A stretch of DNA of 64,000 nucleotides from Pelotomaculum sp. PtaB.Bin104 (GCA_002067205.1 MVQL01000244.1:62001-126000); one strand, 5' to 3'. Positions 30,233 through 39,632 are shown, numbered from the stretch's first letter. The notes: generated by a model from the letters alone, not told the origin. Program-made: numbers and translations.

Positions 30233-30262
30233 ATTAACCACCAGTTTTGCTGGTGGTTAATT
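30232..30262 (+). terminator. strong hairpin downstream of the GH15 gene
   Basis: A 13-bp perfect stem, AATTAACCACCAG with CTGGTGGTTAATT, around TTTTG. It directly overlaps the gene's stop region. The following U tract is weak on both strands, so it may end transcription imperfectly or protect the 3' end. Confidence 0.65.
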
Positions 30263-30320
30263 GCTTCGCCTGTCGCATCGTCATATTTGACAAACTTTTT
30301 CGAAGATAGTCTGTACCTGT

Positions 30321-31355
30321 TTATGAAACCTGAACAAGGTCATCCAGCGTCTTAAACGAATATCCCTGAGCTTTAATATCCTTTAACATACGGTCCATCG
30401 CCTCGGCATTTTCTTTTGAAACTGCATGGAGCAGGATCACGGCTCCATTATGCAAATTATCCATTACTGTCTGGTAAGCTTCCTGTGCACCACCAGGCAT
30501 TGGCACCCAGTCTACCATGGCCATGCTCCAAAAGACATTGGTGTAGCCAAGTTCTTTTGTAATAGCCAGGGTGCGCTCACTATACTCGCCTTGAGGAGGC
30601 CGCAAGTATTTCATGTTGGTATTGCCGGTTATCCTTTCATACTCCTGTTCAACTGCCTGAAGCTCCTTGATAATTTGCTCCTCAGATATGTCCGGAAGGC
30701 TTGGATGGGTATCGGTATGGTTACATACCAGATGCCCCTCGCTCACCATTCGCTTAATCAGTTCCGGCTGGGACTTTAGATAATGACCGGTAACAAAAAA
30801 GGCAGCCCTTACATTATTGGCTTTTAAGGCATCCAAAATTGGAGCGGTATAACCGTTTTCATAACCGTTATCGAAAGTCAAATATACTACCTTTTGGTTT
30901 GGGCTTCCCACCCAGTAAGCGCCATTGCGGCTGAGGTTGTTGCTGATGGAAGCAGGCATCTCCGGCTGCAAGTGCTGGTTATTACGCTTCAAACCCCAGC
31001 CGTGCTTAGTATTAGACACTTGTCCGGTTGTAGGGGTGGCTTTAGGCTCACCTCCAGGTGTAGTGGTGGCCGCAGGCGTCTCTACATTCTGCGCTGGACC
31101 GCCGGCTCCTGTCTCACCTGTATTTACTCCCGACGCTGGTGAACCGGGCACATCTTCGTTTTGTCCATTCTCTTTGCTGCTGTCGCCTGGCTGGCTGTCC
31201 ATCACGGCCACATCGGATCCGATCACCCCGGGATCACCGGTCCGTGATCTTTCCTGCTGGCTTTGGGGGGCACATCCATATATGACCAGCAAGAAAACAA
31301 CTATTGCCAGAGCAGTAATCTTTTTGTTTTTTAAATTTTCCAGCTGTTTTTTCAT
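30321..31355 (-). CDS. polysaccharide deacetylase lipoprotein (PdaA-like)
   Basis: 344 residues. Lipoprotein signal: basic start, hydrophobic core TALAIVVFLLVI and lipobox IYGC. A ~100-residue low-complexity linker rich in G, P, T and E follows, then a NodB deacetylase domain. Motif 1 is VVYLTFDNGYENG, motif 2 HTDTHPSLPDIS, motif 3 LRPPQGEYSERTL and the C-terminal motif ILLHAVSKENAEAM. The TFDNGYENG form of motif 1 is typical of the PdaA branch, which makes muramic-delta-lactam in spore cortex. A sporulation role is plausible but inferred; it stands alone. Confidence 0.88.
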   Translation of the reverse strand: MKKQLENLKNKKITALAIVVFLLVIYGCAPQSQQERSRTGDPGVIGSDVAVMDSQPGDSSKENGQNEDVPGSPASGVNTGETGAGGPAQNVETPAATTTPGGEPKATPTTGQVSNTKHGWGLKRNNQHLQPEMPASISNNLSRNGAYWVGSPNQKVVYLTFDNGYENGYTAPILDALKANNVRAAFFVTGHYLKSQPELIKRMVSEGHLVCNHTDTHPSLPDISEEQIIKELQAVEQEYERITGNTNMKYLRPPQGEYSERTLAITKELGYTNVFWSMAMVDWVPMPGGAQEAYQTVMDNLHNGAVILLHAVSKENAEAMDRMLKDIKAQGYSFKTLDDLVQVS

Positions 31356-31515
31356 TATTGACCCCCTAATTTTCTTTAAGATATTAATATAATTGACGGA
31401 TTGTTACCTAATTATCCTTCACGCAACACTGCTTTGCGTGTTAATTCGACAGAAATAAACAATTTCCTTTTGATCTTAAAACCCTTCCCAGGGGAAAAAG
31501 AACTAAAAACTTCCA

Positions 31516-31564
31516 CAAAAAATTAACGGGAAAAAGTCTTTATAATCAAGCTTTCTCCCGTTAC
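31516..31564 (-). terminator. terminator of ftsY
   Basis: On the minus strand TAACGGGAGAAAG pairs with CTTTTTCCCGTTA (12 of 13 positions), followed by ATTTTTTG. It lies ~50 bases past ftsY and closes the fab-rnc-ftsY unit. Confidence 0.85.
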
Positions 31565-31615
31565 TCTAACAATACAACCAAGGCCGGTCCTATATAATTT
31601 AATAATAACGCCGAA

Positions 31616-32530
31616 CTAGCCGGCAAAAAGTGCATCAACAAATTCTTTGGCATTAAAAGTCCTGAGGTCTTCGGGACCTTCCCCGATGCCAATCATTTTT
31701 ACCGGTATATTTAAAGACTGGCTCACGCCGATAACAACTCCGCCCCTGGCACTCCCATCCAGTTTGGTCAGGGCAATCCCAGTTACCCTTGCCGCTTCAC
31801 TGAACTGCTTGGCCTGGTTGATGGCATTCTGGCCAGTGGTAGCGTCTAATACCAATAAAACTTCATGAGGCGCCCCGGGCATTTCACGATCCAATACCCT
31901 GCTTATTTTTTTTAATTCCTCCATCAGGTTGCTTTTAGTATGCAGCCTGCCAGCAGTATCAATTATTAAAATGTCTGCCCGCCGCGCTTTTGCGGCCTGT
32001 AGGGAATCAAAAGCAACAGCGGCAGGATCGGCCCCTTCCTGGTGTTTGATTAGTTCTACACCCACGCGGTTAGCCCAGAACTCCAGCTGTTCTATCGCAG
32101 CCGCCCGGAAAGTGTCCGCAGCGCCCAAAATTACTTTCTTACCCTCAGATTTAAAAAGATAAGCCATCTTTCCAATAGTAGTAGTCTTACCCACCCCGTT
32201 GACACCAAGGACTACAACCACCGTTGGAGCTTCATTACTCAAGCTGATTGACCTTTGTCCATCACCCAGCATAGCGCTGATCTGCTCTTTCAAAATTGCT
32301 TTGAGTTCTCCGGCGTCTTCCACATGACGCTCCCTGACCTCACGCCTAACCGCCTCCACTAGCTCAAAGGCGGTGGTTACCCCTACATCAGCCTGAACCA
32401 GTAATTCTTCCAGCTCTTCGTAAAGTTCTTCACCAATGGACTTATGGTGATGTACCAGGTTATCGATCTTTTCAACCAGCCCCCGGCGGGTTTTGGCCAG
32501 GCTTTCCTTTAAACGGTTAAACAACCCCAT
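31616..32530 (-). CDS. ftsY: signal recognition particle receptor FtsY
   Basis: SRP GTPase receptor that docks ribosome-SRP complexes at the membrane. 304 residues: a short N domain (MGLFNRLKESLAKTRRG) and the G domain with GVNGVGKTTTIGKMA, the DTFRAAAIEQLEFWA box, DTAGRLHTKSNLMEEL, TKLDGSARGG and GIGEGPEDL. The long acidic A domain of Escherichia coli is absent, as in most Firmicutes. A 9-bp hairpin (ACCGGCAAA/TTTGCCGGT) lies in the 65-base gap after rnc. The GGGAGG site is ~14 bases from the ATG, which is long. An in-frame TAG just upstream fixes the start. smc, which usually sits between rnc and ftsY, is missing. Confidence 0.97.
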   Translation of the reverse strand: MGLFNRLKESLAKTRRGLVEKIDNLVHHHKSIGEELYEELEELLVQADVGVTTAFELVEAVRREVRERHVEDAGELKAILKEQISAMLGDGQRSISLSNEAPTVVVVLGVNGVGKTTTIGKMAYLFKSEGKKVILGAADTFRAAAIEQLEFWANRVGVELIKHQEGADPAAVAFDSLQAAKARRADILIIDTAGRLHTKSNLMEELKKISRVLDREMPGAPHEVLLVLDATTGQNAINQAKQFSEAARVTGIALTKLDGSARGGVVIGVSQSLNIPVKMIGIGEGPEDLRTFNAKEFVDALFAG

Positions 32531-32595
32531 CTATCCGCTAATAGCCTCCCTACCGGCAAACTTCAGGCATTTGCCGGTGAAAATATTTGCCATAC

Positions 32596-33300
32596 TCAAA
32601 CCTTATTGAGCCTTGCCAAGGCCATCTTGGCTGCCTGTTGTTCGGAATCTTTTTTTGAGCGCCCGTCTCCAGTGCCTATCACCTTACCCCGGTAAACCGT
32701 ACCTGCGGTAAAAATTTTATCGTGATCCGGGCCCTCTTCATTAATAATTATATATGATACAGTATCCGTACCGCGCCGTTGAACAATCTCCTGCAGTATT
32801 GTCTTGTAGTCCCGATCCAGCCGGCCCTCTATGACATCAGCAATAACCGGCGTCAGAAACCTGATAATAATTTCAGCAGTCCGGTCCAGTCCCTGATCCA
32901 GGTAAATTGCCCCCAATAAAGCCTCGTAGGCATCGGCCAGGATCGACGGGCGCTCCCTTCCCCCGGAGCGTTCCTCACCCTTACCCATACTGAGGCACAG
33001 CCCCAGCTCCAGTTCACCGGCTGCTCTGGCGAGAGAAGATTCGCATACAACCGCAGCCCGGAATTTAGTTAATTCGCCTTCACTCATACTCGGGTTATTC
33101 CGATACAGAAAGTCGCTAACCGTCAGCTCTAATACAGCGTCACCTAAAAACTCCAGGCGCTGGTTGTTTGTTAATCCAGTATGGCGGTTTTCACTGATAA
33201 AGGAACTATGGGTTAAAGCCTGAGCCAGTAGGCTTTCATCGTGCCAGCTGATACCAAGCTGTTTGATTAAACGGACCCGGTATTTCTCCGTTTTGGACAC
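32596..33300 (-). CDS. rnc: ribonuclease III
   Basis: Double-strand-specific RNase for rRNA and mRNA processing. 234 residues. The nuclease domain has the signature NNQRLEFLGDAVLEL and the second catalytic acidic motif ADAYEALLGAIYLD. The C-terminal dsRNA-binding domain (from ~160, DYKTILQEIVQRRG) ends GRSKKDSEQQAAKMAL. Sits 36 bases after fabF in the same unit. Confidence 0.97.
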   Translation of the reverse strand: MSKTEKYRVRLIKQLGISWHDESLLAQALTHSSFISENRHTGLTNNQRLEFLGDAVLELTVSDFLYRNNPSMSEGELTKFRAAVVCESSLARAAGELELGLCLSMGKGEERSGGRERPSILADAYEALLGAIYLDQGLDRTAEIIIRFLTPVIADVIEGRLDRDYKTILQEIVQRRGTDTVSYIIINEEGPDHDKIFTAGTVYRGKVIGTGDGRSKKDSEQQAAKMALARLNKV

Positions 33301-33336
33301 TATACCACCTCTAAAATTCCGGTAAGGTTGATTTTA

Positions 33337-34572
33337 TCAATACCGTTTAAACAGCAGCGAGGCATTATGCCCCCCAAATCCAAAGGAATTGGATATGGCA
33401 ACACCAACATTCGCATCTCTGGCTATATTGGGAACAATGTCCAAATCGCAATCTTCATCCGGATACTCGTAATTGATTGTAGGTGGAATAACCCCGTGAT
33501 TTATGACCATTGCACAAACTGCAGCCTCCAACCCACCGGCCGCACCCAGCAGGTGACCGGTCATGGACTTGGTTGAGCTGACAGCCAGCTTATAGGCATG
33601 TGACCCGAAAACATTTTTAATCGCTTTGATTTCAGCCTTGTCCCCAATCGGTGTAGAAGTTGCGTGAGCGTTAATATAGTCTACTTCTTCCGGTTTGATC
33701 CCGGCATCTCTGATCGCCCCAAGCATTGCACTCGTCGCACCGCGACCCTCGGGATCTGGTGCAGTGATATGATAGGCGTCACATGAGCTGCCGTAACCGG
33801 CTATTTCAGCATAAATTCGCGCTCCCCGGCTCAAGGCATGTTCTAGTGTTTCCAGCACCAAAACCGCAGAACCCTCACTGGATATGAAACCATCCCGCTT
33901 TGCGTCAAAAGGCCTGCTCGCTTTTTCCGGCTCATCGTTGCATGTTGACATGGCCTTCATTGAACAAAAACCGGCCATAGCCAGCGGGGTGATCGGCGCT
34001 TCTGTTCCTCCGGATATCATTACATCCGCGTAACCCCACTGCAGCATTCTAAAAGCATCACCCAGGGCATTGGAACTGGAGGCGCATGCTGAGACACTGG
34101 TAACATTAGGGCCGAATAGATGGTAACTGATCGCTACCTGAGCCGCACCCATATTGGCAATCATCATTGGTACAAAAATAGGGCTGACCCGCCCCGGCCC
34201 CTTCTGGGACAAAACCCTGGCCTGCTCCTCCAGTGTTTCAATACCGCCTATGCCCGACCCCAAGATCACTCCAATACGATTTCTGTCCGCCACCTCTAGG
34301 TTAAGTCCAGCGTCTTCAATGGCCATTCCGGCAGCAGCTACTGCAAATTGAGTGAAGCGGTCCATGCGCCGGGCCTCTTTTTTGTCCAGATACTTAGTAT
34401 GTTCAAAATCAACAACTTCACCCGCGATTTTAGTGCTATGGTTGGTCGGGTCAAACCTGGTTACCCGCCTGATTCCGGAAATCCCACCGGTAAGAGAGGA
34501 CCAGAACTTTTCCAGACCAGTACCCACCGGAGATATTATCCCCAGGCCGGTAATGACAACCCGCTTTTGCAA
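33337..34572 (-). CDS. fabF: beta-ketoacyl-ACP synthase II
   Basis: Chain-elongating condensing enzyme of type II fatty-acid synthesis. The Cys-His-His triad is seen as SACASSSNALGDA, NAHATSTPIGDKAE and KSMTGHLLGAAGG. C-terminal GFGGHNASLLF is typical. Start TTG 34572 (MQKRVVITGLG) lies eight bases after AAGGAGG; an upstream in-frame TTG at 34593 would put the ribosome site inside the gene. The region just upstream contains a terminator hairpin, so fabF should be transcribed less than acpP. Confidence 0.97.
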   Translation of the reverse strand: MQKRVVITGLGIISPVGTGLEKFWSSLTGGISGIRRVTRFDPTNHSTKIAGEVVDFEHTKYLDKKEARRMDRFTQFAVAAAGMAIEDAGLNLEVADRNRIGVILGSGIGGIETLEEQARVLSQKGPGRVSPIFVPMMIANMGAAQVAISYHLFGPNVTSVSACASSSNALGDAFRMLQWGYADVMISGGTEAPITPLAMAGFCSMKAMSTCNDEPEKASRPFDAKRDGFISSEGSAVLVLETLEHALSRGARIYAEIAGYGSSCDAYHITAPDPEGRGATSAMLGAIRDAGIKPEEVDYINAHATSTPIGDKAEIKAIKNVFGSHAYKLAVSSTKSMTGHLLGAAGGLEAAVCAMVINHGVIPPTINYEYPDEDCDLDIVPNIARDANVGVAISNSFGFGGHNASLLFKRY

Positions 34573-34591
34573 CAACAATTCCTCCTTCTTC

Positions 34592-34622
34592 AAAAAAGTC
34601 CCGTGGTTTCCCCCGGGACTTA
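34592..34622 (-). terminator. intra-operon terminator between acpP and fabF
   Basis: On the minus strand AAGTCCCG pairs with CGGGACTT around GGGGAAACCA, followed by TTTTTTG. It sits immediately after acpP and just before the fabF ribosome site. A leaky terminator here would raise ACP over FabF. Confidence 0.8.
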
Positions 34623-34637
34623 CAGTCTGACGAAAAA

Positions 34638-34868
34638 TTATTGGCGATCCTGAATGTATTTAACGGCCTCGCCCACAGTACGTATTTTTTCCGCATCCTC
34701 ATCGGGAATTTCCAGGTTGAATTCTTCTTCCAGAGCCATGACCAGTTCAACAATATCTAAAGAGTCGGCTCCCAGGTTATCGACAAAGGACGCATCCTCT
34801 TTTACTTCATCTTTTTCTACACCTAATTGATCCATAATGATAGATTTAACTTTGTCAGCGATTGACAT
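34638..34868 (-). CDS. acpP: acyl carrier protein
   Basis: 76-residue acidic four-helix carrier. The phosphopantetheine serine is in [18 protein letters not shown]. Begins [16 protein letters not shown] with a GGGGGT site ahead. Lies between fabG and fabF. Confidence 0.98.
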   Translation of the reverse strand: MSIADKVKSIIMDQLGVEKDEVKEDASFVDNLGADSLDIVELVMALEEEFNLEIPDEDAEKIRTVGEAVKYIQDRQ

Positions 34869-34912
34869 AACGAAATCTCACCCCCTTTCGTTACCTAACC
34901 AAAGCAGTTTTG

Positions 34913-35659
34913 TTAAATACAGACCATACCCCCGTCTATGGTTATAGTCTGACCTGTTATGTATCCGGCCGATTCTGAAGCCAGGTAAACCACCAATCCG
35001 GCTACTTCATCCGGACTGCCAAACCTTTTCAATGGAACTTGTGCCAACATTTTTTTCTTGACATCTTCAGGCAGAGAACTAGTCATATCCGTATAAATTA
35101 ACCCCGGCGCAATAGCGTTTACGGTGATGTTACGGGAACCGAGTTCTTTTGCCATAGTCCTGGTTAGCCCAATTAAGCCGGCTTTTGCAGCACTGTAATT
35201 AGCCTGTCCGCTGTTCCCAACCAGCCCTGCCACTGAACTTATATTTATAATGCGCCCAAAGTGATTTCTAAACATACCGCGACCGGCAAATTTGATACAG
35301 TTAAAAGCCCCTTTAAGGTTTGCACCGATTACAGAGTCCCAATCTTCGTCCTTCATTCTAAAAATCAGGTTGTCTCTGGTAATACCCGCATTATTGACTA
35401 GAATATCCACTTTACCAAATTCGGCCTGGGCCGCCTTAACCATAGCCTCCGCCTCTGCCGGGTTGGCTACGTCGGCCTGATAAACCATGGCCCGCCCGCC
35501 TATGCCCTGAATAGCCTCAACCACTTCAGCTGCTGCACTTGCCCCACTCTTGTAGTTCACTAAGACAGCAACCCCCTCTTTGGCCAGAGCCAGGGCTATG
35601 GCCCGGCCGATTCCCCTGGAAGAGCCGGTAACAATGGCAGCCTTGCCGTTAAGAACCAT
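34913..35659 (-). CDS. fabG: 3-oxoacyl-ACP reductase
   Basis: NADPH-dependent SDR of 248 residues. TGSSRGIGRAIA cofactor loop, NNAGITRDN, catalytic Ser in ISSVAGLVGN and YSAAKAG with Tyr/Lys. Begins at ATG 35659 (MVLNGKAAIVTG), seven bases after AAGGAGG that lies in the last codons of fabD; a longer frame from 35686 would run into fabD. Confidence 0.97.
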   Translation of the reverse strand: MVLNGKAAIVTGSSRGIGRAIALALAKEGVAVLVNYKSGASAAAEVVEAIQGIGGRAMVYQADVANPAEAEAMVKAAQAEFGKVDILVNNAGITRDNLIFRMKDEDWDSVIGANLKGAFNCIKFAGRGMFRNHFGRIINISSVAGLVGNSGQANYSAAKAGLIGLTRTMAKELGSRNITVNAIAPGLIYTDMTSSLPEDVKKKMLAQVPLKRFGSPDEVAGLVVYLASESAGYITGQTITIDGGMVCI

Positions 35660-35660
35660 T

Positions 35661-36602
35661 TTAGCTAACCTCCTTGACAAGTGCAAGGGCTTTTTCTAAA
35701 GAAGCTCTATCTTCTATATTGGCAACCCTAATATCCCTGCTGATCTTTTTGACCAGACCGGATAGGACTTTGCCAGGGCCAACCTCGATAATAGCAGTAA
35801 CACCAGACTTGGCCAGCAGCCGAACACTCTCCTCCCAGCGCACCGGGCTATAGACCTGACGAACTAATAATTCTCTTATTTCCGTTCCAGTGCGGGAATA
35901 CTCCGCCGTCACATTGGCTACTACAGGAATGTCGGGATCATTAATCGATATTTTTTCCAAATCCAATGACAACCTATCGCCCGCCGGCAGCATCATGCTG
36001 GAATGAAAAGGAGCGCTGACCGGTAATGGAATAAACCGCTTGGCGCCGGCTTCTTTGGCAAGCAGCCTGGCCGCCTCCAGACCGGCATTATCACCTGCAA
36101 CTACAACCTGGCCGGGACAATTAAGGTTGACCGCCTCAATAATACCTGAACCTGAGGCCTTGCGGCACAACTCCTGGGCGCCTTCCCCAGACAGCCCCAT
36201 CACAGCGGCCATACCACCCGCTCCTAAAGGAACCGCCTCCTGCATATACTGTCCGCGCTTGCGGACCAACCGTAACGCGTCAGCAAATAAAATTGACCCT
36301 GCAGCCACCAGAGCTGAGTATTCTCCCAGGCTATGTCCCGCCACAGCACAAGGGTCCGGCCCGCCGGACTGTCTCAATACTTCCAGACAGGCTATGCTGG
36401 TAGTTAATACAGCCGGCTGTGTATTGATGGTCTTATTTAATTCTTCATCTGGTCCAGAAAAACACAATTCGGAAATGGAAAAGCCCAGGGCTTTGTCGGC
36501 CTCATTAAATACTGCACGGGCCTCCGGAAAGTGATCATAAAACTCCCGTCCCATTCCGACATACTGTGCCCCCTGGCCCGGAAAAACATAGGCAATACTC
36601 AT
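35661..36602 (-). CDS. fabD: malonyl-CoA:ACP transacylase
   Basis: Loads malonate onto ACP. 313 residues, with FPGQGAQYVGMG oxyanion region, GHSLGEYSALVAAG nucleophile Ser, and catalytic His in APFHSSMM. Overlaps fabK by four bases and is followed by fabG one base after its stop, so translation is coupled. Confidence 0.97.
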   Translation of the reverse strand: MSIAYVFPGQGAQYVGMGREFYDHFPEARAVFNEADKALGFSISELCFSGPDEELNKTINTQPAVLTTSIACLEVLRQSGGPDPCAVAGHSLGEYSALVAAGSILFADALRLVRKRGQYMQEAVPLGAGGMAAVMGLSGEGAQELCRKASGSGIIEAVNLNCPGQVVVAGDNAGLEAARLLAKEAGAKRFIPLPVSAPFHSSMMLPAGDRLSLDLEKISINDPDIPVVANVTAEYSRTGTEIRELLVRQVYSPVRWEESVRLLAKSGVTAIIEVGPGKVLSGLVKKISRDIRVANIEDRASLEKALALVKEVS

Positions 36603-37552
36603 GGCTTTTGCACCACCAATTTATTCAAATTACTTATTACCTTATTGGCTCCTTCAACAGTTTCCATGATGATTTCCCGTGCACTCTGTATTTTCGCGAC
36701 CATAGCACTTACCTGGCCTGCCATTATTGTGCCGTTTTGAACATCACCGTCAACCATTGTCGCCCTGAGACTACCCATGCCTAATTTTTCCAACTCTTCC
36801 GAAGAAATACCTGCCTTCTCCATTGCCTGATATTTTTTTGTCAATTTGTTCTGCAGGGAACGCACTGGATGACCAAGCGAGGCGCCTGTTATAGTTGTAT
36901 CACGATCCTTTGCTTTTATGATCGCCTCTTTAACCTGGAGGGGAATCGTACACTCGGCAGCGCACATAAATCGGGTGCCCATCTGCACGCCAACCGCACC
37001 CAGTGCCAAGGCGGATACAAACCCCCGGCCATTAAAAATACCACCAGCAGCTATTACCGGAATGTTGACAACATCTACCACCTGAGGAACCAAAGCCATA
37101 GTAGTTATTTCGCCGATGTGCCCCCCGGACTCCATGCCCTCGGCGATCAAGGCGTCTACTCCAGAGCGGGCAAGCCTCTTCGCCAGCGCCACCGAGGAAA
37201 CTACCGGAATTATTTTTGTCCCCACATCCCGTAAGGCAGGCACGTACTTGCCGGGATTTCCTGCCCCGGTTGTGATCACCGCCACAGGCTCTTCCTTGAG
37301 CAAAGCCATAATTTCCTCCACAAACGGTGAAAGAAGATATACATTGACGCCGAAAGGTTTTTTTGTTAATTGTTTCGCCTGAAGAATTTGTTTTCTGAGC
37401 CAATCAGCCGGTGCAGAACCTGATCCGATGACGCCCAGCCCTCCCGCCTCGGAAACAGCGGCAGCTAGTTCGGCAAAAGATACCCAGGCCATGCCGCCCT
37501 GAATAATGGGATATTCTATTTTAAGCAAATCACATAACGCGGTACGGAACAA
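36599..37552 (-). CDS. fabK: enoyl-ACP reductase II (FabK-type)
   Basis: FMN-dependent enoyl reductase that completes each elongation cycle; unrelated to FabI. Nitronate-monooxygenase-like TIM barrel: IEYPIIQGGMAWVS, FGVNVYLLSP, VITTGAGNPGKYV, AEGMESGGHIG, VIAAGGIFNGRG and GVQMGTRFM. The FabK subfamily is supported by the surrounding fab genes. I favour the TTG at 37552 (MFRTALCDLLKIEYP), which matches the family N-terminus and lies nine bases after AGGGGG; a TTG at 37573 has no ribosome site. Confidence 0.95.
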   Translation of the reverse strand: MFRTALCDLLKIEYPIIQGGMAWVSFAELAAAVSEAGGLGVIGSGSAPADWLRKQILQAKQLTKKPFGVNVYLLSPFVEEIMALLKEEPVAVITTGAGNPGKYVPALRDVGTKIIPVVSSVALAKRLARSGVDALIAEGMESGGHIGEITTMALVPQVVDVVNIPVIAAGGIFNGRGFVSALALGAVGVQMGTRFMCAAECTIPLQVKEAIIKAKDRDTTITGASLGHPVRSLQNKLTKKYQAMEKAGISSEELEKLGMGSLRATMVDGDVQNGTIMAGQVSAMVAKIQSAREIIMETVEGANKVISNLNKLVVQKP

Positions 37553-37627
37553 TACCTCCCGCCCCCTGTACAATAAAATTCAATAATTCACAATGAAAAT
37601 ACCATAATTAAGTTTAAAAGTAAAGTA

Positions 37628-38623
37628 CTACCATTTAATAACTACAGAACCCCAAGTCAATCCGGCGCCAAAACCTACCATGACAATATAATCACCGCTT
37701 TTGATCCGGCCCTCGTGCACAGCTTCATCCAGTGCCAGTGGAATTGAAGCTGTCGATGTATTACCATATCGATTGACATTAACCAGAACTTTTTCCATTG
37801 GTATACCCAGCTTCCTGGCAGCGGGTTCAATAATCCGGATATTCGCCTGATGTGGAATAAAAAAATCTATGTCCGTTTTATTAAGCCCAGCCGCAGCCAG
37901 CACCTCCTCAGCAGATTCCTCTATTACTCTGACCGCAAATTTAAACACTTCCCGGCCATTCATCTGAAGGTAATGAAGCTTGCTGTCCAATGTCTCCCTT
38001 GTAGCAGGATATCTGGAACCACCTGCTGGGATAAGCAGGTGAGGCCCGCCAGCCCCATCTGAATAAAGCTTAAAGGCTAGAATGCCGCTGTCTTTTGGCA
38101 CAGGTCTTAGGACCACCGCCCCGGCGCCATCTCCAAAAAGTACACAGGTGCTTCGGTCTTCCCAGTTGAGCATCTTGGACAACGTCTCGGCGCCGATAAC
38201 CAGCACTGTTCGGCAGGAACCGGCGGCAATAAACTGGCTGCCTACGGTAAGTGCATGAACAAAACCGGTGCATCCGGCAGCAAGATCGAAAGCTCCTGCC
38301 TGTTTCTTAATCCCAAGCCGGTCCTGCACAATGCAGGCGGTAGCAGGCATTAACATATCCGGCGTGCTTGTGGCAACAATTACCAGGTCGACTTCTTCCG
38401 GGTTTATCCCGGCGTCGGTCAGTGCCCTCCCGGCGGCGACAGTTGCCAGATCAGAAGTAGCCTGCTCAGGTCCTGTGATTCGTCTTTCCTGGATCCCTGT
38501 CCTGGAAAAAATCCATTCACTGCTAGTATCTATTATTTGCTCCAGCTCGACATTAGTTAGGATCCTGTCCGGCACACAAGCTCCGGTACCTACAATCCCG
38601 GCGTTAAGCACTTCCCTGTGCAT
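37628..38623 (-). CDS. fabH: beta-ketoacyl-ACP synthase III
   Basis: Starts fatty-acid synthesis by condensing acyl-CoA with malonyl-ACP. The Cys-His-Asn triad is present as LAAGCTGFVHA, FIPHQANIRI and NRYGNTSTASIP. Begins at ATG 38623 (MHREVLNAGIVGTG), overlapping plsX by 20 bases; an upstream in-frame start at 38653 lies deeper in plsX. The ribosome site is weak, so coupling to plsX is likely. Confidence 0.95.
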   Translation of the reverse strand: MHREVLNAGIVGTGACVPDRILTNVELEQIIDTSSEWIFSRTGIQERRITGPEQATSDLATVAAGRALTDAGINPEEVDLVIVATSTPDMLMPATACIVQDRLGIKKQAGAFDLAAGCTGFVHALTVGSQFIAAGSCRTVLVIGAETLSKMLNWEDRSTCVLFGDGAGAVVLRPVPKDSGILAFKLYSDGAGGPHLLIPAGGSRYPATRETLDSKLHYLQMNGREVFKFAVRVIEESAEEVLAAAGLNKTDIDFFIPHQANIRIIEPAARKLGIPMEKVLVNVNRYGNTSTASIPLALDEAVHEGRIKSGDYIVMVGFGAGLTWGSVVIKW

Positions 38624-39632
38624 CGGTACAATCAACCTCTTTCTTATCAACAATTATAATACTCTCCCGAATAGCATTAACCAAATCATTATCAACTGCT
38701 TCTTTTGCCACTCTTATTGCATTTTTTATTGCCTTAGCCGTGGATCTGCCGTGGCAGATAACTGACACTCCATTCACCCCAAGTAGTGGGGCTCCGCCAT
38801 ACTCTGTATATTCAATCCGCTTTCGAATTCCTTTTAAAGCAGCCCCGGCCATTATCCCGCCAACCTTGGCCAATAAACTCTTGGTGATTTCTTCCTTCAT
38901 GATCTTGAACAAAGATTCCGCTAGTCCTTCTCCTGCCTTTAAAACAATATTACCCACAAAACCGTCACAAACTAAAACTTCAACTACATTACGATATATA
39001 TCTCTTCCCTCAACATTGCCGACAAAATTAATTTCTGCTCCAGCTAAAAGGGGGAACGCCGCCAGAGTTGCTTCATTTCCCTTTGTTTCTTCCTCTCCAT
39101 TGCTCAAAAGCCCAACTTTTGGATTGGCCAAACCAAGGATTTGCCTGGCATACTGGCAACCCATAATGCCAAATTGAAGCAAATGCTGTGGCTTACAATC
39201 TACATTTGCGCCAATATCCAATAGCAAGGTAAAGCCATTTTCACCAGGTAATAATATTGCTATAGCCGGACGGTCGATACCTTTAATTCTTCCCAGGCTG
39301 AGAAGAGCAGCCGCCATGGAGGCACCGGTGCTCCCTGCGGACACAACAGCTTTAGCAGTACCATCCTTGACCAGTTGAGTGGCTTTAACAATCGATGAAT
39401 TTTTTTTGCGCCGCACTGCAACCGCCGGGTGATCCCTCATTTCAATAACCTCGGGAGCATGCACGACTCTGACCAGGTCTATGGCATCATATTTATCCAA
39501 CTCAGCACAAACCTGTTTTTCATCCCCAACCAGATCAATGGCCAAGCCATACTCCTCAACCGCCTGTAGAGTCCCCTTCACAATTTCAGCAGGGGCAAAA
39601 TCCCCACCCATCGCATCAACAGCTATTCTCAC
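38604..39632 (-). CDS. plsX: phosphate acyltransferase PlsX
   Basis: Makes acyl-phosphate from acyl-ACP for phospholipid synthesis. 342 residues: MRIAVDAMGGDFAPAEIVKGTLQA start, DHPAVAVRRKKNSSIV, SAGSTGASMAAALLSLG and DIGANVDCKPQHL. The GTG start is fixed by GGGGAGG seven bases upstream and overlaps the stop of a fapR remnant (GTGA). First intact gene of the fab unit. Its promoter carries a FapR-like operator. Confidence 0.96.
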   Translation of the reverse strand: MRIAVDAMGGDFAPAEIVKGTLQAVEEYGLAIDLVGDEKQVCAELDKYDAIDLVRVVHAPEVIEMRDHPAVAVRRKKNSSIVKATQLVKDGTAKAVVSAGSTGASMAAALLSLGRIKGIDRPAIAILLPGENGFTLLLDIGANVDCKPQHLLQFGIMGCQYARQILGLANPKVGLLSNGEEETKGNEATLAAFPLLAGAEINFVGNVEGRDIYRNVVEVLVCDGFVGNIVLKAGEGLAESLFKIMKEEITKSLLAKVGGIMAGAALKGIRKRIEYTEYGGAPLLGVNGVSVICHGRSTAKAIKNAIRVAKEAVDNDLVNAIRESIIIVDKKEVDCTDAQGSA

